Of a stretch of DNA of 42,210 nt, positions 15,173 to 24,481 are shown in pieces. Numbering within the stretch: the stretch's first letter is position 1; every line of letters starts with the position of its first letter. The DNA comes from an uncultured Bacteroidales bacterium (GTDB lineage Bacteria > Bacteroidota > Bacteroidia > Bacteroidales > UBA932): assembly GCA_944326255.1 (NCBI GenBank), contig CALVDG010000021.1, positions 1-42,210 on the forward strand, written 5' to 3'. The notes under the pieces are model-generated. The model did not search any database. It was given only the letters and a program-made list of their open reading frames with translations, and was not told the origin of the DNA. Made by a program: the position numbers and the translations under genes.

Positions 15173-16192
15173 ATGGGATTTTCTTTTCTGACACAGGAAC
15201 TCGCAATGGATCTCGGTACGGCGAACACCGTCATACTCGTAGACAATAAAGTAGTAGTGGACGAACCTTCCATCGTCGCATTCGACCAGACTACCGGCAA
15301 GCCCATCGCTTTCGGACAGAAAGCCAGGCTGATGCACGAGAAGACCCATCCCAACATCAAGACAGTACGTCCCCTGCGCGACGGAGTCATAGCGGACTTC
15401 AACGCGGCCGAGCAGATGATCAGGGGCTTCGTCAAGATGATCAACTACAAGCGCTCATTCTTCACCCCTAACCTCAAGATGGTGATCTGCATCCCCAAAG
15501 GCAGCACCGAAGTCGAGATAAGGGCCGTCCGTGACTCCGCCGAGCACGCCGGAGGCAGGGACATCTATATGATATTCGAGCCTATGGCCGCAGCGATGGG
15601 CATCGGTCTGGACGTGGAGGCCCCCACCGGCAACATGGTGGTGGACATAGGAGGCGGTACGACAGAGATCGCTGTCATCTCACTCGGAGGCATCGTGACC
15701 AGCCAGTCGATAAGAGTGGCCGGAGACGTATTCACCTCGGACATCCAGCAGTACATGCGCCAGCAGCACAACATCAAGGTCGGCGAGCTCACGTCGGAGG
15801 AGATCAAGATCCGCATCGGTGCGGCTATCCCGGAACTGGAGAACACTCCCGATCCGTTCATCGTCAGAGGTCCCAACCTTATGACCGCCCATCCCGTAGA
15901 GATTGCGGTCACAAGCCAGGAGATAGCCCACTGTCTGGACAAATCCCTTGCGAAGATCGAGGCCGCCGTGCTTCAGGTTCTGGAGCAGACTCCTCCCGAG
16001 CTGTATCAGGACATCGTGGAACGCGGCATCTTCCTCACTGGAGGAGGTGCCCTGCTCAGAGGTCTGGATAAGAGGCTCTACGACAAGATGAACATTCCGT
16101 TCCACGTGGCCGAGGACCCGCTCAGGGCAGTTGCAAGAGGAACCGGCCTGGCCTTGAAAAACTCTTCGCGATATCCTTTCCTCATGCGGTAA
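15173..16192 (+). CDS. mreB: Rod shape-determining actin homologue MreB
   Basis: A 339-residue bacterial actin that forms membrane-associated filaments guiding side-wall synthesis. The nucleotide-binding pattern is plain: phosphate 1 motif MDLGTANTVI, then PKGSTEVEIRAVRDSAEHAG, phosphate 2 VVDIGGGTTEIAVISLGGIV, and the adenosine motif IFLTGGGALLRGLDKRL. The amphipathic N-terminus (MGFSFLT) fits membrane contact. The stop codon is immediately followed by the mreC ATG with no gap. It is the first gene of the rod complex operon with mreC, mreD, mrdA and rodA. Confidence 0.98.
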   Translation: MGFSFLTQELAMDLGTANTVILVDNKVVVDEPSIVAFDQTTGKPIAFGQKARLMHEKTHPNIKTVRPLRDGVIADFNAAEQMIRGFVKMINYKRSFFTPNLKMVICIPKGSTEVEIRAVRDSAEHAGGRDIYMIFEPMAAAMGIGLDVEAPTGNMVVDIGGGTTEIAVISLGGIVTSQSIRVAGDVFTSDIQQYMRQQHNIKVGELTSEEIKIRIGAAIPELENTPDPFIVRGPNLMTAHPVEIAVTSQEIAHCLDKSLAKIEAAVLQVLEQTPPELYQDIVERGIFLTGGGALLRGLDKRLYDKMNIPFHVAEDPLRAVARGTGLALKNSSRYPFLMR

Positions 16193-17035
16193 ATGGACAA
16201 TCGGAAAGCATACATAATCTACATCATAAACTGCATCGTATTCATTGCCCTGGAGGCCGTTGCCCTTACAATGGTCTCCAGAAGCAGTGTTGTCCAGCGG
16301 TCGGAGTTCATGAAAGCCGCCTCTGCCGTATCCAATACCCTCTCCGGGGCTACGGGCAGCGTCACGGGATATTTCTCCCTGGGAAGAGTCAATGACAGGC
16401 TTGCTCAGGAGAACGCCGCCCTGAGGATAGAGAACGACCGGCTCAGGACCGCTCTGGAGCAGACTGTCGGGGTGGACTCGCTTCTGGCCGGTGACAGCCT
16501 GCTGTTTGACTACATTCCTGCCTCAGTGGTGTCCAACAGCACGGACCGCCTGCACAACATCATCATAATAAATAAAGGTACGCGGGACGGCGTCCGGGAA
16601 GACATGGGAGTGATAACCGACCGTGGAATAGTCGGATATGTCCTCAGTGCAGGAGAAAAATACTCCAAAGTATCCTCCGTGCTGGACATAGACAATATGG
16701 TCAGTGCGATACACAGGAAGACAAATACCTTCGGAGTCCTGCAATGGAACGGAGAGCACGCCGGGGAGATCATCCTGCATGATATTCCGGTCCATACGGA
16801 GATAGACGAGGGAGACACAGTGGTGTCCAGCGGTTACTCGCTGATATATCCGGCAGGACTTCCGGTCGGAACAGTTTCCGGAAAAGAACTGCGCGACGGT
16901 ATAAACTACGACGTTACAGTCACGCTGTACGAGAACTTCTCCAAGCTCAGGCACGTATATGTGGCCGTCCGCAAGGATATAGACCAGCTGCTGGAACTGA
17001 CCGGCGGTACAGATGAAGGAGGTGACAGGCGATGA
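16193..17035 (+). CDS. mreC: Rod shape-determining protein MreC
   Basis: A 280-residue inner-membrane/periplasmic protein that links MreB to the PBP2-RodA synthase. A single N-terminal helix (about 8-28) is followed by a coiled coil (about 65-90, rich in LAQENAALRIENDRLRTALE-type heptads). Two beta-barrel subdomains follow, with family landmarks INKGTRDGVREDMGVITDRG, VGYVLSAGEKYSKVSSVLD and YPAGLPVGTV. Its start abuts the mreB stop and its end overlaps mreD by 4 bases. Confidence 0.95.
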   Translation: MDNRKAYIIYIINCIVFIALEAVALTMVSRSSVVQRSEFMKAASAVSNTLSGATGSVTGYFSLGRVNDRLAQENAALRIENDRLRTALEQTVGVDSLLAGDSLLFDYIPASVVSNSTDRLHNIIIINKGTRDGVREDMGVITDRGIVGYVLSAGEKYSKVSSVLDIDNMVSAIHRKTNTFGVLQWNGEHAGEIILHDIPVHTEIDEGDTVVSSGYSLIYPAGLPVGTVSGKELRDGINYDVTVTLYENFSKLRHVYVAVRKDIDQLLELTGGTDEGGDRR

Positions 17036-17541
17036 GAAGCACGTGGAAATATATCATCATAAGTATCCTGCTCATCCTGGCTCAGGGAGCTCTGGACAAC
17101 TATGTCAATCTGAGCATATACCTGAACATCACGCTGTTCGTTTTTCCCCTGCTGATGCTTCCAGTCAGGACCGGGACTGTCCCCGCGATGCTGGCCGCCT
17201 TCATCATCGGCCTCGTGGTGGACATACTGGGCAACGGCATACCGGGACTCACTGCTGCGGCCCTTACCGCAGCCGCCCTGCTGAGGAAGACTATACTGGG
17301 ATTCATCGTCCCGAAAGACTCCAAGGAAGACAAAAGTACGGTGGAGGATCTCGGTCTGGTAAGATTTGCCGTCTACTCCGCACTGATGTGCCTGATATTC
17401 CTTTCAGTCTATGTATTTCTGGACAGCGCGGGATTCAAGCCTTTCTGGAGATGCCTTCTCAGGCTGTGTACATCATTGGCGGCAAATACAGCACTTATGA
17501 CGCTGCTGTTCTCCGTCAGCAGGGACAATAGGAGGAGATAG
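17032..17541 (+). CDS. mreD: Rod shape-determining protein MreD
   Basis: A 169-residue integral membrane protein with about five hydrophobic helices and few charges, as expected of the poorly conserved MreD family. Family-like features are the early QGALDNYVNLSIYLN segment and the loop AFIIGLVVDILGNGIPGLTA. The assignment rests largely on position: it overlaps mreC by 4 bases (ATGA) and precedes the PBP2 gene by 5 bases, the conserved mreBCD-mrdA-rodA order. Confidence 0.9.
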   Translation: MRSTWKYIIISILLILAQGALDNYVNLSIYLNITLFVFPLLMLPVRTGTVPAMLAAFIIGLVVDILGNGIPGLTAAALTAAALLRKTILGFIVPKDSKEDKSTVEDLGLVRFAVYSALMCLIFLSVYVFLDSAGFKPFWRCLLRLCTSLAANTALMTLLFSVSRDNRRR

Positions 17542-17546
17542 CGGGG

Positions 17547-19424
17547 ATGGAAGGAGGAGACAGACACAGGACTCTGTATCTGAAAGCCGGACTGGTCATC
17601 GCCTTTCTGGTCCTGGCCTGTCAGCTGTTCCGGCTGCAGCTGCTGGACAACAGCTTCAAGGTCAGCGCAAGAAACAACGCCCTGTACTACCAGACCAGGT
17701 ACCCGGCCCGTGGACTTATCCTGGACCGCAACGGGAAAGTGCTGGTAGGCAACAAGAACAGCTACGACATACTGGTCACTCCCCGTTATATCAAGGAACT
17801 GGACACGGCGGCCCTTTGCAGTGCGCTCAATATCAAGCCAGAGTACGTTAGAGCCAAGTTTCAGGAATACCGAATGTACCGCAGCAGGATAGGGTTCCGG
17901 GCCGTCACTTTCCTGTCCCAGGTCTCCCCTGAACAGTACAGCCGGTTCATAGAGGTACGGCACAAGTTCCCCGAGTTCTTCGGCATACCGCGCACCACCA
18001 GGATGTATCCGTACAACGCCGGTGGCAATCTGCTGGGCTATGTGACTGAAGTAGACCGGGATTTCCTGGAAAAACACCCCGACTACGAATCCGGGGACTA
18101 TGTAGGCCGCACGGGACTGGAGCAGACCTGCGAATACATGCTGAGAGGCCGCAAAGGCTACAGCATCTATCTCCGCGACGCCAGCAACCGGATACAGTCC
18201 TCCTACAGGGACGGCGAGATGGACAAGCCGGCTGCCGCAGGTCAGGATGTAGTATCCACCATCGACGCAGAGCTCCAGAACTACGGAGAAGAGCTGATGC
18301 GCAATAAAGTCGGCTCCGTCATCGCCATAGAGCCGTCCACCGGAGAGATTCTGTCCATGGTGTCCTCACCCGGCATCGATGTCTCCGTCCTGGGCGAGAT
18401 CAACAAGCATTACAGCGAGATAGCCTCCGACCCCTTCACACCGATGTTCAACCGGGCCGTCATGTCCCCCCAGCCTCCGGGTTCGGTGTTCAAGCTCGTA
18501 AACGCCCTTATAGGACTGCAGGAAGGTGTCGTGAGCACCCGTACCGAATATCCGTGCCACATGGGCTTCACCGCTCCGGGCATACACGTAGGCTGCCACG
18601 ACCACAAGTCGCCAGTAGACTTCACGGAAGCCATCATGGCCTCGTGCAACTCCTATTTCTGCTATCTTTTAAGAAGCATCCTTGAGAATCCGGAATACTC
18701 GTCCCAGTCCGAAGCATTCGACCAATGGCACGATTATGTGCAGAGCTTCGGCTTCGGCACCAGGCTGGGTTCCGATTTCCCCTCCGAGATTGCAGGATTC
18801 GTCCCCACGTCAGCGACCTATGACCGCATATACGGAAAAGGCGGCTGGAAGGCCCTCTCAGTCATCTCCCTGTCGATAGGTCAGGGCGAGCTTGGATGTA
18901 CTCCGCTGCATCTGGCCAACCTGGCGGCAACCATCGCCAACCGGGGCTATTACTACATCCCCCACATAGTACGGCAGCACGGCAACGACTCCATAGACCG
19001 GAAATTCCGCGAAAGGCACTACACCCTGGTGGACACCTGCCATTTCGAGGATGTCGTGGAAGGCATGTACCAGGCCGTCAACGCGCCAAGTGGAAGCGGA
19101 GCCACCGCCAGGATCGCCGCCGTGGACAGTCTGGACATCTGCGGCAAGACCGGCACAGCCGAGAATCCGCACGGGGACGAACATGCCGTATTCGTATGCT
19201 TCGCCCCGAGGGAAGACCCTCAGATAGCCATAGCCGTGTACATTGAGAACGCCGGCTTCGGAGCTACCTGGGCCGCTCCCATAGCCTCTCTCATGGTTGA
19301 GAAATATCTGACCGGCGACATATCCCGGAGCCGCAAATGGCTGGAGGAGAAGATGCTAAGCACCAGTCTGCTGCACAAGGTGCCGGCCAGTCCCGATTAC
19401 GTACCTCCTAAAAAAGACAAATGA
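17547..19424 (+). CDS. mrdA: Penicillin-binding protein 2 (class B elongasome transpeptidase)
   Basis: A 625-residue transpeptidase that cross-links side-wall peptidoglycan with RodA. One transmembrane helix (about 12-32) is followed by the pedestal/dimerisation region with ARGLILDRNGKVLVGN and GGNLLGYVTEVD motifs. The catalytic domain shows S313-V-F-K316 (in PPGSVFKLVNALIG), S366-C-N368 and K534-T-G536 followed by TAENPHGDEHAVF. All three active-site motifs are intact. The last 4 bases overlap the rodA start. The length is typical for Bacteroidetes PBP2. Confidence 0.97.
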   Translation: MEGGDRHRTLYLKAGLVIAFLVLACQLFRLQLLDNSFKVSARNNALYYQTRYPARGLILDRNGKVLVGNKNSYDILVTPRYIKELDTAALCSALNIKPEYVRAKFQEYRMYRSRIGFRAVTFLSQVSPEQYSRFIEVRHKFPEFFGIPRTTRMYPYNAGGNLLGYVTEVDRDFLEKHPDYESGDYVGRTGLEQTCEYMLRGRKGYSIYLRDASNRIQSSYRDGEMDKPAAAGQDVVSTIDAELQNYGEELMRNKVGSVIAIEPSTGEILSMVSSPGIDVSVLGEINKHYSEIASDPFTPMFNRAVMSPQPPGSVFKLVNALIGLQEGVVSTRTEYPCHMGFTAPGIHVGCHDHKSPVDFTEAIMASCNSYFCYLLRSILENPEYSSQSEAFDQWHDYVQSFGFGTRLGSDFPSEIAGFVPTSATYDRIYGKGGWKALSVISLSIGQGELGCTPLHLANLAATIANRGYYYIPHIVRQHGNDSIDRKFRERHYTLVDTCHFEDVVEGMYQAVNAPSGSGATARIAAVDSLDICGKTGTAENPHGDEHAVFVCFAPREDPQIAIAVYIENAGFGATWAAPIASLMVEKYLTGDISRSRKWLEEKMLSTSLLHKVPASPDYVPPKKDK

Positions 19425-20857
19425 TGAGCCCGGGAAGAACATTATACGCCAAACTGGACTGGATACTGATCCTGTGCTACATACTGCTGGCAGTGTTCGG
19501 ATGGATCAACATCTACGCTTCCACTTACAGCGAGGGTGGAGAAGGTATGTTCTCCCTGGCCACCCGCAGCGGCAACCAGCTGATGTGGATAGGCATAGCC
19601 GCCGTAACCGCCTTTGTCATCATATTCGTGCTCGGCAGCCGTTTCTGGCGGACTGTCTCATGGCCGCTTTACGGACTGTCCGTACTGCTGCTGGCAGCCG
19701 TACTGCTGTTCGGGCACGAGGTCAACGGCTCCCGGTCCTGGCTGACCCTGCCAGGAGGCTTCGCCATTCAGCCCTCCGAGTTCTCCAAGATAGCCACGGC
19801 CCTGTGTCTTTCCAGGATTATGGGAAGCTACGGATTCAAACTGGCCAACACCGAGGATTTCCTGAAAGTGGCGGCCGTAATAGTCATTCCGGTCGGACTC
19901 ATAGTTCTGGAACCGGACGTGGGTACTGTCCTGGTCTACTGCTCTCTGATCTTCATGCTCTACAGGGAAGGACTTCCTGGAAAGATTCTGGGATTCGCAG
20001 GTCTGGCCATACTGCTGTTTCTGATGACCCTGAAATTCTCGCCGTCGGTATCCCTGCTAATCACCGCAGGCATCACCTGCGCTACGATAGTCATGGCATC
20101 CAGATACCGGATACGGGCCGCCCTCATATCAGCGGCAGCCATCACGGCCGCAGCATTTATTCCCCGCCTGTTCAGAATAGAATCGGTTGCAAGACTAGGT
20201 CTTCCCTCTCCGGAATACTGGATTCTGGGCCTCATGGTCATCGCAGCCGCTGTCATGGCCGCCATCTGCATCCGGAAGAAGATCCGGGGCTGGACCAGGT
20301 TCCTGCTCATCCCGGCCGTATCCGTAGCACTGATATTTTCCGTGGACTTCATATTCCACAACGTGCTCAAACCGCATCACCGCGACCGCATCGAGAATCT
20401 GCTGGGCATATCCGAGGACCCGATGGGAGCCGGCTACAACGTCAACCAGTCCAGGATAGCCATCGGCTCCGGCGGCCTCACCGGCAAAGGCTTCCTACAG
20501 GGTACGCAGACCAAGTTCAATTTCGTACCGGAGCAGAGCACCGACTTCATCTTCTGTACCATAGGTGAAGAGTGGGGATTCGTCGGCAGCATCGCTGTAC
20601 TGGCCGTCTTCCTCATCATGATCATGCGCATAGTCACGACAGCGGAGAGACAGAAAGACAGGAGCATACGGGTCTACGGATACTGCGTCGCCTCCTATCT
20701 TTTCATGCATGTCTTCGTCAACATAGGCATGACCACAGGCATTATGCCGGTCATCGGAATCCCCTTACCTCTAATTAGTTACGGCGGTTCTTCATTTTTA
20801 ACCTTCACAATTTTGCTGTTTATTTACATCAGATTTGACCTGGAAAGGTGGAAGTAA
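19421..20857 (+). CDS. rodA: Peptidoglycan glycosyltransferase RodA (SEDS family)
   Basis: A 478-residue multi-pass membrane protein that polymerises lipid II for side-wall growth together with PBP2. SEDS signatures are present: FAIQPSEFSKIATAL, then LEPDVGTVLVYCS, the extracellular loop GAGYNVNQSRIAIGSGGLTG-KGFLQGTQ, NFVPEQSTDFIFCTIGEEWG, and the C-terminal IPLPLISYGGSSF. It is longer than proteobacterial RodA because of extra hydrophobic segments in the middle (about 215-290), a feature I associate with Bacteroidetes homologues. It overlaps mrdA by 4 bases and ends the rod operon. Confidence 0.96.
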   Translation: MMSPGRTLYAKLDWILILCYILLAVFGWINIYASTYSEGGEGMFSLATRSGNQLMWIGIAAVTAFVIIFVLGSRFWRTVSWPLYGLSVLLLAAVLLFGHEVNGSRSWLTLPGGFAIQPSEFSKIATALCLSRIMGSYGFKLANTEDFLKVAAVIVIPVGLIVLEPDVGTVLVYCSLIFMLYREGLPGKILGFAGLAILLFLMTLKFSPSVSLLITAGITCATIVMASRYRIRAALISAAAITAAAFIPRLFRIESVARLGLPSPEYWILGLMVIAAAVMAAICIRKKIRGWTRFLLIPAVSVALIFSVDFIFHNVLKPHHRDRIENLLGISEDPMGAGYNVNQSRIAIGSGGLTGKGFLQGTQTKFNFVPEQSTDFIFCTIGEEWGFVGSIAVLAVFLIMIMRIVTTAERQKDRSIRVYGYCVASYLFMHVFVNIGMTTGIMPVIGIPLPLISYGGSSFLTFTILLFIYIRFDLERWK

Positions 20858-20870
20858 TGAAAAAAATTTT

Positions 20871-20878
20871 TACTTTTG
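20871..20878 (+). promoter_or_regulatory. gcvP promoter -7 box
   Basis: TACTTTTG is a full TAnnTTTG match 36 bases before the gcvP start, inside the 56-base gap after rodA. The nearest TTTG (20834-20837) is too far for a normal -33 element. No glycine riboswitch would fit in this short leader. Confidence 0.45.
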
Positions 20879-20913
20879 GGGTTCGTTAGAAATCAACAAA
20901 AGTAAAATATATC

Positions 20914-23736
20914 ATGCCACTCAATTTTGTAGACAGACACAACGGTCCCAGAGAACATCAGATCAAGCATATGCTGGATGTAATCGGAGTCAGCTCCATA
21001 GACGAGCTCATCCGCCAGACCATCCCCTCTGACATTCTCCTGAAAGAACCTTTAAAACTTGACGGGCACATCTCCGAGCACGCCTATCTGGCAAGACTCA
21101 GGAAGACGGTAGCTAAGAACAAGGATTTCAGATCCATGATCGGACTGGGATTCTACGGCACCGCATCACTGCCTGTCATTACACGCAATATTTTCGAGAA
21201 CCCCTCGTGGTACACCTCCTACACTCCCTATCAGGCCGAGATATCCCAGGGACGTCTTGAAGCCCTCATCAACTTCCAGACCATGATATCTTCCCTGACC
21301 GGCTTCCCCATGTCCAACTGCTCAATGCTGGACGACGCCACCGCCGCAGGCGAGGCCATGAGGATGATCCATGAGCTCCGTTCCCGCGACGCGGTCAAGG
21401 CCGGAAAGAACACCTTCTTCGTAGACAGGAACATCTTCCCCCAGGTACTCTCCGTAGTGGAGACCAGGGCAAAAGGCCTCGGCATCAAGATTGAGCTCGG
21501 AGACTACAGGGACGTTCTGGAAAAGGGATTCAGCCCTGAGTGCTACGGAGCGCTGCTCCAGTATCCCGCCGCAGACGGTGAGGTGCGTGACTACAGCGCA
21601 TTCTGCGAGGCCGCTCATAAGGCCGGCATACTCGTGGCCGCTCACTGCGACATACTCGCACTGGCAGTCATGAAAGAGCCCGCCGCATGGGGAGCTGACG
21701 TAGCCGTCGGCACAGCCCAGAGATTCGGACTCGGCATGGGCTTCGGCGGCCCTACAGCCGGCTGGATGGCCACCCGCGACCAGTACAAGAGAAATATCCC
21801 CGGACGTATCATCGGTATATCGGTGGACCGTCTCGGCAAACCTGCCTTCCGCCTGGCTCTCCAGACCCGCGAGCAGCACATCAAGAGAGAGAGAGCCACA
21901 TCCAATATATGCACGGCCACAGCCCTGATGGCAGTGATGTCCGGCATGTACGCCGCCTATCACGGTCCCGAGGGCATCCGCGGGATAGCCATGAACGCAT
22001 TCAACTATGCCCATGCCGTGGCTGACCTTCTGCGCAAAGGCGGATACAGGCTTACCCACGAAAGTTTCTTTGATACCATCCGCATAGAGGATGTCAATGC
22101 CGCCGACATCAAGGCCAAGGCCGAGGCCGCCGGCATCAACTTCTACTACCCCGACAGCAAGACAGTACAGATATCATTCGACGAGCTCTCCGACTGCGCC
22201 GAGGCAATGAAAATTGCCGAAATCTTCGGAGTGAAGGCCGAGTGCGCACGCGGCACTGAATATCCCGTGCCCATGAAAAGGGAAAGCGCGATCCTCACCG
22301 AAAGCGTATTCAACAAATACCACTCGGAGACTGAGATGATGCGCTACATCAAGAAGCTGGAGCGCAAGGACATCTCCCTGACCCACTCCATGATACCTCT
22401 GGGTTCCTGCACCATGAAGCTCAACGCCGCGGCAGAGATGCTGCCCCTGAGCTGGAGCGGACTCACCGACGTGCATCCCTTCGCACCCGCATGGCAGACC
22501 GAGGGCTACAGCCAGATACTCTCCGAGCTGGAGCACGACCTCTGCGTGATCACCGGCTTCGACCGCTGCTCCCTGCAGCCCAACTCCGGCGCCGCCGGAG
22601 AATACGCCGGTCTGATGACCATCCGCGGATATCTGGAGTCTATAGGACAGGGCTCGCGCAACACCATGATCATACCGACATCAGCCCACGGCACCAACCC
22701 CGCCAGCGCGGCCATGGCCGGATTTGACATCGTACTGGTCGGCTGCGACGAGCACGGAAACATCAACGTGGACGAGCTGCGCCAGAAGGCCGAGGCCAAC
22801 AAGGACGGCCTGGCCGGCATTATGATTACCTACCCCTCAACCCACGGAGTATTCGAGGTCAAGATCCGAGAGATCTGCGACATCATACATAAGAACGGAG
22901 GTCAGGTCTATATGGACGGAGCCAATATGAACGGCCAGGTCGGCATCACCAACCCGGGCTTCATAGGTGCCGACGTATGCCACCTCAACCTGCACAAAAC
23001 CTTCGCCATGCCTCACGGCGGCGGCGGTCCCGGAGTAGGCGCCATCTGCGTAGCGGCACATCTGTCGCCTTTCGTACCTGGACATCCCATGGTGCCCGAG
23101 TGCGGCGGCAAGGATGTCACGGCAGTAGCCTCGGCTCCTTACGGCAGCCCTCTACTCGCCCCCATCACCCATGCCTACATCAAGATGCTCGGTCCCGACG
23201 GACTGCGCAAGGCTACAGAGATGGCCATAGTGAACGCCAACTATCTCGCATCCCGCCTGTCCAAGGAGTTCAACATCTACTACACCGGAGTCACCGGACG
23301 TGTGGCGCACGAGTGCATCGTAGACCTGCAGAACTTCAAGGCTGACTACGGAGTGGATGCTACCGATATAGCCAAACGTCTGATGGACTACGGCTTCCAT
23401 GCTCCTACTCTCTCCTTCCCCGTACACGAGACCCTGATGGTGGAGCCCACCGAGAGCGAGTCCCTTGAGGAGCTCGACCGCTTCGTGGACGCCATGATCA
23501 GCATCAAGAGAGAGTGCGAGGCCATAAAGGAAGGCAAGGCTGACAAAGCCGACAACGTCGTGAAGATGGCGCCCCACACCGCCGAGGAGGTATGCTCCGA
23601 CTCCTGGAGTCATCCCTACCCCCGCGAGGAGGCCGCCTATCCCCTCGAGTGGATCCGCGACAACAAGTTCTGGCCCGCATGTGCCAGGGTGGACAACGGC
23701 TATGGCGACCGCAACCTCGTTCCCACTGTAAAATAA
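20914..23736 (+). CDS. gcvP: Glycine dehydrogenase (decarboxylating), P protein
   Basis: A 940-residue PLP enzyme that decarboxylates glycine and passes the aminomethyl group to the lipoyl H protein. It is the single-chain form with both halves fused: the N-terminal half begins RHNGPREHQIKHML and contains YTPYQAEISQGRLEALINFQ. The C-terminal half contains GSCTMKLNAAAEM, SAHGTNPASAAMAG and the PLP-lysine motif LNLHKTFAMPHGGGGPG with K695. The length is normal for the fused type. No gcvT or gcvH lies nearby, so the other cleavage-system subunits must be elsewhere. It has its own likely promoter and is not clearly linked to the following genes. Confidence 0.97.
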   Translation: MPLNFVDRHNGPREHQIKHMLDVIGVSSIDELIRQTIPSDILLKEPLKLDGHISEHAYLARLRKTVAKNKDFRSMIGLGFYGTASLPVITRNIFENPSWYTSYTPYQAEISQGRLEALINFQTMISSLTGFPMSNCSMLDDATAAGEAMRMIHELRSRDAVKAGKNTFFVDRNIFPQVLSVVETRAKGLGIKIELGDYRDVLEKGFSPECYGALLQYPAADGEVRDYSAFCEAAHKAGILVAAHCDILALAVMKEPAAWGADVAVGTAQRFGLGMGFGGPTAGWMATRDQYKRNIPGRIIGISVDRLGKPAFRLALQTREQHIKRERATSNICTATALMAVMSGMYAAYHGPEGIRGIAMNAFNYAHAVADLLRKGGYRLTHESFFDTIRIEDVNAADIKAKAEAAGINFYYPDSKTVQISFDELSDCAEAMKIAEIFGVKAECARGTEYPVPMKRESAILTESVFNKYHSETEMMRYIKKLERKDISLTHSMIPLGSCTMKLNAAAEMLPLSWSGLTDVHPFAPAWQTEGYSQILSELEHDLCVITGFDRCSLQPNSGAAGEYAGLMTIRGYLESIGQGSRNTMIIPTSAHGTNPASAAMAGFDIVLVGCDEHGNINVDELRQKAEANKDGLAGIMITYPSTHGVFEVKIREICDIIHKNGGQVYMDGANMNGQVGITNPGFIGADVCHLNLHKTFAMPHGGGGPGVGAICVAAHLSPFVPGHPMVPECGGKDVTAVASAPYGSPLLAPITHAYIKMLGPDGLRKATEMAIVNANYLASRLSKEFNIYYTGVTGRVAHECIVDLQNFKADYGVDATDIAKRLMDYGFHAPTLSFPVHETLMVEPTESESLEELDRFVDAMISIKRECEAIKEGKADKADNVVKMAPHTAEEVCSDSWSHPYPREEAAYPLEWIRDNKFWPACARVDNGYGDRNLVPTVK

Positions 23737-23770
23737 CACTAATCACTAATTAATAATTATTTTCAACCTG

Positions 23771-24475
23771 ATGAACAACAAACCATTTTACCTGTTAATG
23801 ATTGCAGCCGCATCCGTACTCCTGCTCGGCTCCTGCAAGGAGAACGAGACGGAGGAGTTGGGCAGCATTAAGCTGGACCCACAGGAAGTGTCTGTAGATG
23901 CCACCAGCGGCAGCTTCACCGTTAACGTAACCAGCTCACACGAATTCACCGTGAATACTCCCAGCTGGATATCAATAGATCCTGACCAGGACACCTACCA
24001 GAGCGGTACTCTTACTTTCCTTTACGAGGAGTACACAAACACTGCCGCGCCGCGTACAGGCAATATTGTTTTCACCTGTCTGAATACACGGGATACCCTT
24101 GTCGTAACCCAGGCTGCCGGTGAAGACCTGTATCTCAGTGAATTCATGGAGTATACTGAGCCCGGACTTTACGGGCAGGCTTTTGATAGCTTCATATACC
24201 AGGAGTTCTCGCATCAACACGCAGTCCGCACTTATGCCAATGGCAATACTGACTACAAGCTCATATCCACCAATCCGCCTTTATTCATCAACGTAAAGAG
24301 TCTTCCCTCCAATATTGAGGAAGGATCCTCACTGTCTATCGGACTGCAGCAGAATGTCACCACGGAACTTAACACCAATTTCTTCTACACCATCAACGTG
24401 GAGAAAGTGGATGGAAACAAGATCTGGATGTATGAGCCTACTAACAGATTTGGTATAATCATTTCAAAAGAATAA
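23771..24475 (+). CDS. BACON-domain lipoprotein paired with M6 protease
   Basis: A 234-residue predicted lipoprotein. The signal peptide ends in LLLGSC with Cys22. Residues about 30-118 form a BACON-type beta-sandwich, recognisable by VDATSGSFTVNVTSSHEFTV, then TPSWISIDP and GNIVFTCLNTRDTLVVTQAAG. The remaining C-terminal half (about 120-234) is an unassigned beta-rich region with no motif I recognise. The gene lies 34 bases after gcvP and only 6 bases before the M6 protease gene, so the two are very probably co-transcribed. BACON domains are thought to bind carbohydrate or mucin or to act as spacers. The partner function here is unknown. Confidence 0.75.
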   Translation: MNNKPFYLLMIAAASVLLLGSCKENETEELGSIKLDPQEVSVDATSGSFTVNVTSSHEFTVNTPSWISIDPDQDTYQSGTLTFLYEEYTNTAAPRTGNIVFTCLNTRDTLVVTQAAGEDLYLSEFMEYTEPGLYGQAFDSFIYQEFSHQHAVRTYANGNTDYKLISTNPPLFINVKSLPSNIEEGSSLSIGLQQNVTTELNTNFFYTINVEKVDGNKIWMYEPTNRFGIIISKE

Positions 24476-24481
24476 CAACCC

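Noticed and set aside
20858..20913. Possible glycine riboswitch before gcvP
   Set aside because: The gap after rodA is only 56 bases and holds the promoter box, leaving no room for an aptamer.
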